DNA of 7,674 bases from Actinomycetota bacterium (GCA_018882725.1 VERK01000103.1:1-7674); one strand, 5' to 3'; counted from the stretch's first letter, positions 1-6,386 are shown. Program-made: numbers and translations. Notes: generated by a model from the sequence alone, not told the origin.

Positions 1-2
1 TC

Positions 3-206
3 TCCATTGGACAGTCGGCCGACGTCGAATCGATCACCGTCGACACCGAGACACTGGCGATTCAACGCGCCCGCCTCGACTACACCCGACTCAGCTACGG
101 CCTGTGGGTCGTGCACCGTGACGACGAAGCGCCGTCACACGAGTTCGAGGTCGATCAGTACGGGTTGGTGCTCGATCTGCCCGGGCACTTCCGGCGCGTC
201 GCCTGA
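3..206 (+). CDS. Putative glycolipid-binding domain protein, C-terminal fragment (5' end outside window)
   Basis: Only the last 67 codons are present, read in frame 3 and ending in TGA at 204-206. The C-terminus reads DYTRLSYGLWVVHRDD, then an acidic stretch, then VDQYGLVLDLPGHFRRVA. The pattern 'Y-T-R-L-x-Y ... V-D-x-x-G-L-V-L-D-x-P-G-x-F-R-R-V' at the extreme C-terminus is what I recall for the putative glycolipid-binding family (PF06475, formerly DUF1089), whose members end shortly after this motif. The biochemical role of that family is poorly defined, and the name derives from structural resemblance. The gene converges on galU with only 8 nt between the stop codons, and I see no terminator hairpin there. 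The frame-1 reading of the same bases gives a Ser/Thr/Pro-rich peptide without family features and is a shadow. The family assignment rests on memory of the motif. The coding frame itself is fairly safe. Confidence 0.7.
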   Translation, partial: SIGQSADVESITVDTETLAIQRARLDYTRLSYGLWVVHRDDEAPSHEFEVDQYGLVLDLPGHFRRVA

Positions 207-214
207 CGCACCGC

Positions 215-1087
215 CTAGCGCTGACCCAACCACGCCTTGAACGCTGGGCCGTACTCGGCGTGTTCGAGGCCGGCTTCGACGACGGCCTGCAGCCAACCGA
301 CCGGGTTACCGATGTCGCGACGACTCACGTTCGACATCACACCGTTCAGCGGACGACGTGACGCCTGCACCGACAACGCGTCGCTGAGCTGAATCTCGCC
401 GGTCGATGCCGGACCGATTGCGGCCAAGTCGTCGAAGACATCGGGCAGCAAGGCGTAGCGACCGATGATCACGAGGTCGCTCGGCGCCTCGCCACTCGGC
501 TTCTCCACCACCGACGCGAACGAAACCACGTCGGCCCCGGCCACCGACCGCGCGTCGCCCACCGGATCGACCACGCCGTAACGGAACAGTTCGTGCCGCT
601 CCATCCGTTTCAGCGCGATCGCCGGAACGCCGGTGGCCTCGACGACCGAACCGAGACTGCTGAGCAACGACGAGTCGCCCATCAACTCGTCGGGGAGCAA
701 GACGAAGAATGGTTCATCGCCGACCGCCGGCTGGGCGCAGGCCACGGCATGGCCGAGTCCGAGTGGCTCGTCTTGGTACACGAACGACACGCGCACGTCG
801 GACCCGTATCGCCGCAAACGATCGGCGAGTCCACCCCGACCCTGCTTGTCGAGAATGCTCTCCACCCACTCGTTGCGCTCGAAGTAGGCCTCGATCGCCG
901 GCTTCGTACGACTGGTGACGATCACCACATGGTCGACGCCGGCCCCCACCGCTTCGTCCACGATGAACTGCAGCGCCGGCTGCTCGAGGATCGGCAGCAA
1001 CTCCTTGGGCACGGCCTTGGTGGCCGGCAACATGCGCGTTCCCTGCCCGGCGGCGGGCACGACGGCGGTGCGGATAGCGCTCGGCAC
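215..1087 (-). CDS. galU: UTP--glucose-1-phosphate uridylyltransferase
   Basis: This 290-aa cytoplasmic nucleotidyltransferase makes UDP-glucose from UTP and glucose 1-phosphate, supplying glucosyl and (after epimerisation or oxidation) galactosyl/glucuronosyl donors for envelope glycans. Visible motifs are the N-terminal nucleotide-binding loop AAGQGTRMLPATKAVPKE (residues 12-29), EPLGLGHAV (107-115), LLPDELM (130-136), VEKP with the sugar-phosphate lysine K196 (194-197), TGEIQLSDA (229-237) and RRDIGNPVGW (256-265). Length and motif order match bacterial GalU. The start is GTG (CAC at 1085-1087 on the + strand). It gives the expected MPSAIRTAVVPAAG N-terminus and lies 6 nt behind a TAGGGT -10 box, so the transcript is probably leaderless. 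The sequence AGGG within that box could instead act as a Shine-Dalgarno. The stop is TAG. The gene stands alone, divergent from the FmdB-like gene and convergent with the partial gene on its left. Confidence 0.96.
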   Translation of the reverse strand: MPSAIRTAVVPAAGQGTRMLPATKAVPKELLPILEQPALQFIVDEAVGAGVDHVVIVTSRTKPAIEAYFERNEWVESILDKQGRGGLADRLRRYGSDVRVSFVYQDEPLGLGHAVACAQPAVGDEPFFVLLPDELMGDSSLLSSLGSVVEATGVPAIALKRMERHELFRYGVVDPVGDARSVAGADVVSFASVVEKPSGEAPSDLVIIGRYALLPDVFDDLAAIGPASTGEIQLSDALSVQASRRPLNGVMSNVSRRDIGNPVGWLQAVVEAGLEHAEYGPAFKAWLGQR

Positions 1088-1093
1088 GAGCCA

Positions 1094-1099
1094 ACCCTA
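1094..1099 (-). promoter_or_regulatory. Predicted -10 box of galU (leaderless)
   Basis: On the minus strand TAGGGT is followed by 6 nt (TGGCTC) and then the GTG start codon of galU. A TANNNT hexamer ending 6-7 nt before the transcription start is the usual actinobacterial SigA -10 layout, so transcription would begin at or next to the GTG. I see no clear -35. The box overlaps the opposing fmdB-like -10 by two bases. Confidence 0.6.
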
Positions 1100-1103
1100 G
1101 ACT
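1098..1103 (+). promoter_or_regulatory. Predicted -10 box of the FmdB-like gene
   Basis: TAGACT on the plus strand fits TANNNT. A start site 6-7 nt downstream, near 1110, would leave a leader of about 16 nt carrying the GGAGAG ribosome-binding site. It is interlocked with the galU -10 through a shared CTAG, so the -35 region falls inside the first codons of galU. Confidence 0.5.
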
Positions 1104-1112
1104 TCCGCACCT

Positions 1113-1118
1113 GGAGAG
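1113..1118 (+). promoter_or_regulatory. Ribosome-binding site of the FmdB-like gene
   Basis: GGAGAG lies 7 nt before the ATG at 1126. It is the clearest Shine-Dalgarno in the window. It fixes the start at MPTYVYK and contrasts with the leaderless-looking starts of the neighbouring genes. Confidence 0.75.
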
Positions 1119-1125
1119 AACCCCC

Positions 1126-1461
1126 ATGCCGACTTACGTGTACAAGTTCATCGACACCGGTGAGACCATCGAGATCCATCAGGCGTTCTCCGACGACGCA
1201 CTCACCGAAGCCCCGCATCCGGCCGACGGAACGATGCGTCCGGTGAAGAAGGTGTTCCAACCCGTGGGCGTCACCTTCAAGGGCGGCGGTTTCTACAAGA
1301 CCGACTCACGCGGGTCGTCGAGTTCGTCGAGTGCTGGTGGTAGTTCGTCCAGTACGTCGAGCGATTCGGGCTCGAGCACGTCGTCGAGCGACTCGAGTTC
1401 GTCCTCGTCGAGTTCGAGCACGACGTCGAGCACGAGTTCAGCGGCGTCGACCTCGGCCTGA
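1126..1461 (+). CDS. FmdB-family small protein without zinc cysteines, serine-rich tail
   Basis: The product has 111 aa. The first 63 residues follow the FmdB / CxxC_CxxC_SSSS family frame: the MPTYVYK start, G12, FSDDALTE at 21-28, then VFQPVGVTFKGGGFYKTDSRG (read in two pieces, 43-52 and 53-63), where 'GVxFKGxGFYxTDxR' is the family signature. The family normally has two CxxC motifs separated by 17 residues. Here those positions are F8/T11 and A29/P32, and the protein contains no cysteine at all, so a zinc ribbon cannot form. Residues 64-111 are a low-complexity tail with 33 serines plus Thr, Gly, Asp and Ala; a Ser-rich tail is typical of the family. The function is unknown. 'Putative regulatory protein' is inherited from a methylotroph formamidase locus. 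It is cytosolic as far as can be seen, with no signal peptide or membrane segment. It converges on uppP with a 14-nt gap. Confidence 0.85.
   Translation: MPTYVYKFIDTGETIEIHQAFSDDALTEAPHPADGTMRPVKKVFQPVGVTFKGGGFYKTDSRGSSSSSSAGGSSSSTSSDSGSSTSSSDSSSSSSSSSTTSSTSSAASTSA
1315..1458 (+). repeat. Low-complexity serine-coding tract
   Basis: This is the 48-codon tail of the FmdB-like gene. The DNA is an irregular run of TCG, AGT, AGC, TCC and ACG codons, with recurring 9-mers such as TCGTCGAGT. Both serine codon families (TCN and AGY) alternate, so this is not a pure triplet expansion. The composition appears to be kept at the protein level. Confidence 0.85.
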
Positions 1462-1475
1462 CGGCGCGCGGCCTT

Positions 1476-2306
1476 TCAACGCCAACCGGCCGCGGCCACC
1501 AGCAGTATCAGTGCGGCTAGCGCCACTCGGTACACCACGAACGGATCGAAGTTTCGCGTCCGTACCAGTCGCAAAAGACCCGACACCGCGATCCAGCCCG
1601 AGATGGCAGCCGTGATCACACCCACGATCATCGGTGTGAGAAGCCCGTCGGGCACACCGTCGGCCACCAGCCCGCCCACTTTCACCACGACGGCACCCAG
1701 GATGACCGGCAGGCTCATCAGGAACGAGAGTCGCACTGCGGCATCGCGCTCGTAACCCAGCAGGCGCGCGGCCGACATGGTGATTCCCGAGCGTGACGTA
1801 CCCGGATTGAGTGCGAGGACCTGAGCCGCACCTACCAGCACGGTGTCGCGCAGGTTCAACGACTCGAGTGAGCGTGAGCCTGCACGACGATCGGCCCACG
1901 CGAGTACCACGCCGAACAACACCAGCGACACCGCGATCACGATCGGACCACCGAGCGTGTCGTCGATCCACGATTCGAAGAGCGCACCAACCAGCGCAGC
2001 CGGGACGCACGACAACACGAGCAACCAGGCCAGCCGACCTTCGGGGTTGGCCCGCTCCGACGGCACGAACACCGCCCGCACACCGTTGCGCACGAGCAAC
2101 ACCACATCGCGTCGGAAGTACGCGACGACCGCGATGAGCGTGCCGAAGTGCAGAGCCACGTCGAAGGCCTTCTTGATTCCTTCGTCCGAGAAGTCGTCCC
2201 AGCCGAACAGCCACGGCACCACGATCAGGTGGCCACTCGACGAGATGGGGAGGAATTCGGTGAGACCCTGCACGATGCCGAGAACGATGGCGTGCAAGAT
2301 CGGCAT
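1476..2306 (-). CDS. uppP: Undecaprenyl-diphosphate phosphatase
   Basis: This 276-aa polytopic membrane enzyme (BacA/UppP family) removes a phosphate from undecaprenyl diphosphate on the outer face of the membrane, recycling the lipid carrier for peptidoglycan and other glycans; overexpression gives bacitracin resistance. The family motifs are intact: QGLTEFLPISSSGHL at 13-27 with the Q/E-xxx-E pair Q13 and E17, FDVALHFGTL at 48-57, and PGTSRSG at 168-174 with catalytic R172. About eight hydrophobic segments span the protein, and the length is typical. The start is set at ATG 2306 because MPILHAIVLGIVQG is the family N-terminus. An upstream in-frame ATG at 2390 would add 28 unrelated residues overlapping tldE. 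There is no TANNNT box in the 17-nt gap, so it is probably cotranscribed with tldE. A weak AGG lies 8 nt before the ATG. Confidence 0.95.
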   Translation of the reverse strand: MPILHAIVLGIVQGLTEFLPISSSGHLIVVPWLFGWDDFSDEGIKKAFDVALHFGTLIAVVAYFRRDVVLLVRNGVRAVFVPSERANPEGRLAWLLVLSCVPAALVGALFESWIDDTLGGPIVIAVSLVLFGVVLAWADRRAGSRSLESLNLRDTVLVGAAQVLALNPGTSRSGITMSAARLLGYERDAAVRLSFLMSLPVILGAVVVKVGGLVADGVPDGLLTPMIVGVITAAISGWIAVSGLLRLVRTRNFDPFVVYRVALAALILLVAAAGWR

Positions 2307-2313
2307 GAGTTCA

Positions 2314-2329
2314 GCCTGACAGGTCAGGC
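2314..2329. repeat. Perfect 7-bp inverted repeat at the tldE/uppP junction
   Basis: GCCTGAC-AG-GTCAGGC pairs over 7 bp around a 2-nt centre. It covers the tldE stop codon (2324-2326 on the + strand) and the weak AGG ribosome-binding site of uppP. The 2-nt centre is too tight for a full hairpin, so in RNA the inner pair would open. There is no U-tract, so it is not a terminator. Confidence 0.45.
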
Positions 2330-3676
2330 ACCGCTCATCGTGACATCGTGGATGACGAGCGAGACGCCAGTGGCCCTCATGGGCAGCCATTCGAGATCGC
2401 CACCCACCTCGGCGATGTCGAGCAGCATCTTCTGGAGCGTGGACGCGATGGTGAACTCGCGGACCGGCGCGCCGAGCGTGCCGTTGGCGATGGTGATGCC
2501 GGCCGCGCCCGTGCTGAAGTCACCCGACACCGGATTCACACCCGAGTGCAGACCCTGCACCTGCTGAACGAGGATGCCGTCGTCGATGCCGGCCACGATC
2601 TCGGCCTGCGAACGAGTTCCGGGCACCACTTGCAACGCGAGACAGCCGGCGCCCGGCGAACCCGCGTAGCCACCCCGCGTGCCGTTGCCGGTGGTGGCCA
2701 CACCCATGCGGCGCGCCGAGTACGACGACTGCACGAACATGCCCAACGTTCCGCGATCGATGAGAACGTTGCGCCGAGCGGCCAGACCTTCGCCGTCGAT
2801 GTCGGTGGCGGTGTACGCGAGCGGATTGGTGGGGTCGTCCACCAAAGTGACGAGCGGACTGGCCACCTGATCACCCAGACGATTGGCGAAGAGGCTGCGA
2901 CCCTTCACCACACTGTCGCCGTTCAGCGTGCCACCGATGATGCCGAGGAACTGCGCGGTCACGAACGGATCGAGCACCACGGTCACGCGTCGACTGGCCG
3001 GTTTGGTGGCTCCGAGCAGACGCGTCGCGCGATCGGCCGCCTCACGGGCCGCCTTCTCGATGTCGAGTTCGTCGACGTCGCGACCAACCGAGAAGCCGAA
3101 GCCGGTCTGCGTCTCGTCACCGTCGTCGGCGAGGGTTCCGACACTGAGGTAGCAACCGTTCTCGCGGCCGCTCACCCGAATGCCGGTGGTGGTGGCCACG
3201 GCCGCCTCACCGAACGAATCGGAGTAGTTGGAGTCGTCGACCCGGACCCGCGAGTCGGCCGCGCGGGCGAGACGTTCGAGTTCTTTGGCCAACTCGATCT
3301 TGCGCGCCGTCGGCACGCTCTCCAGACGATCGCTCCAGAGCACCTGTGGTGTGACGGCCACACCGTCGGGTTCAGCCAACCCCGACCACTGATCGACCTC
3401 GCCGTAACCCAGGTTGTCGCGGGCTTCGGCCAACACGTCAGCGATCACGGCCGGGTCGAGAGTCCCGGCGTACGACGTGCCGGTGCGGCCGTCGCGAATC
3501 ACGCGAATGCCGATGCCTTCGCTCTGCGCCGACACGAAGTGCTCGACTTCACCTTCGTACACACGAACGTCGGTGGACAGACTGCGGCTCACGTAGGCCT
3601 CCACCTGCTCGCCCGCCTGGGCCAGCGCCACCACGCGGTCGGCGATGGCGAGCAATTCGCTGCTGCGATCGGTCAT
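2324..3676 (-). CDS. pmbA: TldE/PmbA-type subunit of the TldD/TldE metalloprotease
   Basis: This 450-aa protein is the catalytically inactive partner of TldD. In Escherichia coli the TldD-TldE heterodimer degrades unfolded peptides, completes maturation of microcin B17 and affects the CcdA antitoxin. The N-terminal domain (about 1-220) contains VEAYVSRS, VRVYEGEVEHF and GIGIRVIRDGRTGTSYA. The C-terminal domain carries GDQVASPLVTLVDDPTNPLAYTATD (268-292, read in parts), matching the paralogous segment of TldD, then SARRMGV (320-326), LHSGVNPVSGDFS (376-388) and GAPVREFTIAS (402-412). The HExxxH motif is absent, and LDPFVTAQFLG occupies its place (235-245), as expected for TldE. The start is ATG 3676, overlapping the tldD stop by 4 nt (ATGA), which implies translational coupling. 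An in-frame ATG at 3763 would add 29 residues inside tldD with no family support. Cytoplasmic. Confidence 0.93.
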   Translation of the reverse strand: MTDRSSELLAIADRVVALAQAGEQVEAYVSRSLSTDVRVYEGEVEHFVSAQSEGIGIRVIRDGRTGTSYAGTLDPAVIADVLAEARDNLGYGEVDQWSGLAEPDGVAVTPQVLWSDRLESVPTARKIELAKELERLARAADSRVRVDDSNYSDSFGEAAVATTTGIRVSGRENGCYLSVGTLADDGDETQTGFGFSVGRDVDELDIEKAAREAADRATRLLGATKPASRRVTVVLDPFVTAQFLGIIGGTLNGDSVVKGRSLFANRLGDQVASPLVTLVDDPTNPLAYTATDIDGEGLAARRNVLIDRGTLGMFVQSSYSARRMGVATTGNGTRGGYAGSPGAGCLALQVVPGTRSQAEIVAGIDDGILVQQVQGLHSGVNPVSGDFSTGAAGITIANGTLGAPVREFTIASTLQKMLLDIAEVGGDLEWLPMRATGVSLVIHDVTMSGA

Positions 3677-5064
3677 GACGCGGTGCCGCCGATGGTGAGG
3701 GCCTTCACGCGCAACGTGGGTTGGCCGTCTCCCACCGGAACACCTTGTCCGTCCTTGCCGCACGTACCCGGATTGCCCATGGCGAAGTCGTTGCCCAAGC
3801 GATCGATGTCGCGCAACACCTGCGGGCCGTTGCCGATGAGGTTGCCCTCACGAAGAGGTTCGGTGATCTCACCGTTCTCGATGAGATACGCCTCGGTCAT
3901 GCCGAACACGAAATCTCCCGTGGCGGTGTTGACACTTCCGCCGCCGAGGTGCGCGACGTACACACCCGACTCGGTGTCGCGAATGATGTCGGCGGGCGCT
4001 TCGTCGCCGTTGAGCACGTACGTATTGGTCATGCGCACCATCGGAAGGTCTTTGTACGACTGGCGACGACCGTTGCCACTCTGTCGACGACCTTCCTTGC
4101 GCGCCCGCAAGTAGTCCCACATGTAGTCGGTGAGCACACCGTTCTCGATGAGCACGTTGTACTGCGACGGGTGGCCCTCGTCGTCGATCGCGATGGCACC
4201 CCACTCGTGGGTCATCGTGCCGTCGTCCACCAGGGTGACGAGCGGTGACGCCACCAACTCGCCCACCTTGCCGCGGTACACGCTGGCGCCCTTGGCCACC
4301 AGGTCGGCTTCGAGGCCGTGTCCGCAGGCCTCGTGGAACAGGACGCCGCCACTGCCGGCCTTGATGACCACCGGCATCGAGCCGGACGGGGCCGGCCGGG
4401 CCTTCAACTTGGTGAGCGCCCGAGTGGCCGCCGTACGTGCGACGTCTTCCACCTGAACCTTGTCGAACAGTTCGAAGCCCATGGTGTGACCCACCGAATC
4501 GAATCCGGTCTGCATTCCGGTGTCACCGTTGGCGACGGCACTCACGCGAAGCAACGTGCGAATGCGTTCGTCGCGCGCGACCAAGCCATCGGAGTTGGCC
4601 ACCACGATGAGCGTGCGACCATCCGAGTAACCGGCCGACACCTGAGTGATGGCACCACCGGTCGAACGCGCGGCGTCGTCGACACGACGCAGAAGTTCGA
4701 CCTTGGACGCCTTGGCGACGGTGGACGGATCGACGTCGATCGGACTCACGATGCGCGACGGCTGTGCGGTCAATGCGACGACGCGCGTTCCGCCACCACC
4801 TTGACGCGCGGCATCGGCGGCCACACGAGCGGCCGCGAGCAGTCCCGACTCGGTGAGGTCGGCGGTGTGCGCGAAGCCGGTGGTCTCGCCACTGATGACA
4901 CGAATACCGGCCCCGCGATTGCGGCCGGTCGACAACTGCTCGATACGCCCGTCATCGAGACCGACTCCGGTTCCGCGCCAGTCACTGGCGAAGATTTCGG
5001 CGAAATCGGCACCCGTGCGCAGGGCCGCCGACAGGACTCGTTCGAGGACGTCGTTGTCGATCAC
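3673..5064 (-). CDS. tldD: TldD-type zinc metalloprotease subunit
   Basis: This 463-aa protein is the catalytic subunit of the TldD/TldE protease (peptidase U62 / PF01523 family). The zinc site is visible as HEACGH at 244-249 (HExxxH, with H244, E245 and H249) inside VLFHEACGHGLEADL, and C435 in NPGTCGKDGQG is the probable third ligand, as in E. coli TldD. Other family segments are VASPLVTLVDDGT (271-283), the middle region ARKEGRRQSGNGRRQS (321-336), MTNTYV (345-350) and GGGSVNTATGDFVFG (374-388). The start is GTG 5064, giving MIDNDVLERVLSAAL. It lies 6 nt behind a TAACCT -10 box, so a leaderless transcript is likely. The MFS gene ends only 9 nt upstream, so readthrough expression is also possible. 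The substrate is unknown, and I saw no obvious RiPP precursor or antitoxin gene in the window. Confidence 0.95.
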   Translation of the reverse strand: MIDNDVLERVLSAALRTGADFAEIFASDWRGTGVGLDDGRIEQLSTGRNRGAGIRVISGETTGFAHTADLTESGLLAAARVAADAARQGGGGTRVVALTAQPSRIVSPIDVDPSTVAKASKVELLRRVDDAARSTGGAITQVSAGYSDGRTLIVVANSDGLVARDERIRTLLRVSAVANGDTGMQTGFDSVGHTMGFELFDKVQVEDVARTAATRALTKLKARPAPSGSMPVVIKAGSGGVLFHEACGHGLEADLVAKGASVYRGKVGELVASPLVTLVDDGTMTHEWGAIAIDDEGHPSQYNVLIENGVLTDYMWDYLRARKEGRRQSGNGRRQSYKDLPMVRMTNTYVLNGDEAPADIIRDTESGVYVAHLGGGSVNTATGDFVFGMTEAYLIENGEITEPLREGNLIGNGPQVLRDIDRLGNDFAMGNPGTCGKDGQGVPVGDGQPTLRVKALTIGGTAS

Positions 5065-5070
5065 GGCACG

Positions 5071-5076
5071 AGGTTA
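5071..5076 (-). promoter_or_regulatory. Predicted -10 box of tldD, overlapping the MFS stop codon
   Basis: TAACCT on the minus strand is followed by CGTGCC (6 nt) and the GTG start of tldD. Its first three bases are the TAA stop codon of the upstream MFS gene. The layout matches the other GTG-started genes here, so an internal, leaderless promoter for tldD-tldE-uppP is plausible. No -35 can be recognised. Confidence 0.5.
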
Positions 5077-6339
5077 GGTGGTAGCGGTGACGGGCTGTCG
5101 GGCGGGACGTCCGGGGACTCGTGCGACACCGATCGCCGCGACGATGCAGCAGACGCCGGCGATCACGAAGGCTGGCCGGTACGAACCGGTGAGGTCTCGC
5201 AACCATCCGGCACCCCACGCCGCGAGGGCCGCACCGACTTGATGGCCGGCGAACACCCATCCGTACACCAACGGACCTCGACTCGCTCCGAACCGATCGA
5301 TACACAACGCCACAGTGGGCGGAACCGTCGCCACCCAGTCGAGCCCGTAGAAGACCATGAAGCTCACGAGGCCGAAACCCTTCGTGGACAACACCGGGTC
5401 GAGGATCATGAGGCTCGCTCCGCGCAATGCGTAGTAGGCGATCAGGAGTCGTACCGGATCGTGGCGATCGGTGAGCCAACCCGATGCGATCGTGCCGACC
5501 ACATCGAACACTCCGATGAGGGCGAGGTACGACGCCGCCGACGTCGCAGCGACACCGTGATCGTGCGCCGCCGAAAGGAAATGAGTCTGCACGAGTCCAT
5601 TGGTGGAGAGGCCGCACACGACGAAACTCCCGGCCAGCAGCCAGAAGACACGACTCCGGCGGACGTCGTGAAGAGCGGACATCGCCGCCGCGATCGGACG
5701 TTCGACCGGCTTCGGGGCGACATAGGTCTGGTCGGCGCCATACGGGTGCAGACCCAGGTCGGCCGGTGAGTTGCGCAAGAACAGGGCCACGAGTGGGATC
5801 ACCGACAGCGCACCCAGAGCGATGATCAGACCGACCCACTTCCAGCCGTGATTGTCGGCGACGCGCGAGAGAACCGGCAGGAAGATGAGTTGACCGCTCG
5901 CTGATGCCGCCGTGAGCGCTCCCGTGGCGAGACCTCGTCGACTGACGAACCAACGGCTCGCGACGGTGGACGCGAAGACCGTGGCGAGACAACCGGAACC
6001 CGCACCCACCACCAATCCCCACAACAGATAGAAGTGGACGAGGTTCGACATCTGGGTGGTGAGCAATGCGCCAACCGAGATGATCGACAACGCCGCGACG
6101 GTGACGGCTCGCAGGCCGAACCGACTCTGGAGCGCGGCGGCGAACGGCCCGATGAAGCCGAAGAGAAGGACGTTGATACTGACGGCGAATCCGATCTCGC
6201 CACGCCCCCATCCGAACTCCTCGTGAAGGGGATCGATGAGAATTGCTGGAGCCGAGCGGAAACCGGCCGCACCGAGAAGGGCCACGAAAGCGACGCCGAA
6301 GATCACCCAGGCGTAGTGGAAACGACGTTCGCGGATCAC
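5074..6339 (-). CDS. Major facilitator superfamily transporter (MCT/OFA-like)
   Basis: This 421-aa integral membrane protein has about 12 hydrophobic segments (roughly 9-28, 48-70, 77-95, 100-124, 138-158, 168-188, then 229-249, 268-288, 297-313, 325-345, 356-378 and 388-406) split by a central loop at 189-228. The 6+6 pattern and segments such as GFIGPFAAALQSRFGLR (61-77, a degenerate MFS motif A after TM2), SRRGLATG (133-140), GWLTDRHDPVR (287-297, the matching loop in the second half) and GHQVGAALAAWGAGWL (365-380) are typical of MFS carriers related to monocarboxylate and oxalate/formate antiporters. The substrate cannot be told from sequence. The start is GTG 6339 (MIRERRFHYAWV), 6 nt behind a TACGGT box, so the transcript is probably leaderless. 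It is divergent from the PAP2 gene across a 63-bp gap with a palindrome, and probably heads the MFS-tldD-tldE-uppP block. Confidence 0.9.
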   Translation of the reverse strand: MIRERRFHYAWVIFGVAFVALLGAAGFRSAPAILIDPLHEEFGWGRGEIGFAVSINVLLFGFIGPFAAALQSRFGLRAVTVAALSIISVGALLTTQMSNLVHFYLLWGLVVGAGSGCLATVFASTVASRWFVSRRGLATGALTAASASGQLIFLPVLSRVADNHGWKWVGLIIALGALSVIPLVALFLRNSPADLGLHPYGADQTYVAPKPVERPIAAAMSALHDVRRSRVFWLLAGSFVVCGLSTNGLVQTHFLSAAHDHGVAATSAASYLALIGVFDVVGTIASGWLTDRHDPVRLLIAYYALRGASLMILDPVLSTKGFGLVSFMVFYGLDWVATVPPTVALCIDRFGASRGPLVYGWVFAGHQVGAALAAWGAGWLRDLTGSYRPAFVIAGVCCIVAAIGVARVPGRPARQPVTATT

Positions 6340-6345
6340 CGTTCC

Positions 6346-6351
6346 ACCGTA
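6346..6351 (-). promoter_or_regulatory. Predicted -10 box of the MFS transporter gene (leaderless)
   Basis: TACGGT on the minus strand lies 6 nt (GGAACG) before the GTG start at 6339. The spacing equals that of galU, tldD and the PAP2 gene. GGAACG contains GGA but sits too close to the start to act as a normal Shine-Dalgarno. Confidence 0.55.
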
Positions 6352-6358
6352 GCGGCGC

Positions 6359-6386
6359 GATCCGAATGCCCCGGGGATTCGGGATC
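6359..6386. promoter_or_regulatory. Imperfect palindrome, candidate shared operator of the divergent MFS/PAP2 promoters
   Basis: The left arm GATCCGAATGCCCC (6359-6372) meets the right arm GGGGATTCGGGATC (6373-6386). With one unpaired base in each arm (G6368 and G6383), 13 base pairs form: CCCC/GGGG, CCGAAT/ATTCGG and GAT/ATC. The centre (6372.5) falls midway between the two predicted -10 boxes, so the element fills the -35 region of both promoters. It is non-coding and has no U-tract on either side, which favours an operator over a terminator. Confidence 0.5.

Noticed and set aside
7..240. 77-codon frame at the left edge
   Set aside because: It gives a Ser/Thr/Pro-rich product and runs into the galU 3' end. 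The frame-3 reading of the same bases gives the recognisable C-terminus of a glycolipid-binding-type protein.
593..1246. 217-codon plus-strand frame opposite galU running into the FmdB-like gene
   Set aside because: It is antisense to galU and out of frame with the FmdB-like gene, which has its own good ribosome-binding site.
1488..1497. GGCCGCGGCC palindrome near the uppP 3' end
   Set aside because: It lies inside the uppP C-terminal codons, is short and is pure GC. There is no T-tract, so it is not a convincing bidirectional terminator.
2307..2390. Longer start for uppP
   Set aside because: The 28 extra residues overlap the conserved tldE C-terminus and are not part of the UppP family. 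MPILHAIVLG is the normal N-terminus.
3677..3763. Longer start for tldE/pmbA
   Set aside because: The 29 extra Arg/His-rich residues lie in the tldD C-terminal coding region. The ATGA overlap with the tldD stop marks the natural start at 3676.
2348..4114. 588-codon open frame on the plus strand opposite tldE and tldD
   Set aside because: It is fully antisense to two conserved genes. Its product is rich in Arg, His, Gly and Val without domain features, as expected from third-position GC bias. No ribosome-binding site or promoter supports it.
4318..5769. 483-codon open frame on the plus strand opposite tldD and the MFS gene
   Set aside because: It is antisense to conserved coding sequence, with a charged low-complexity product and no recognisable family. 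It is a GC-bias shadow.
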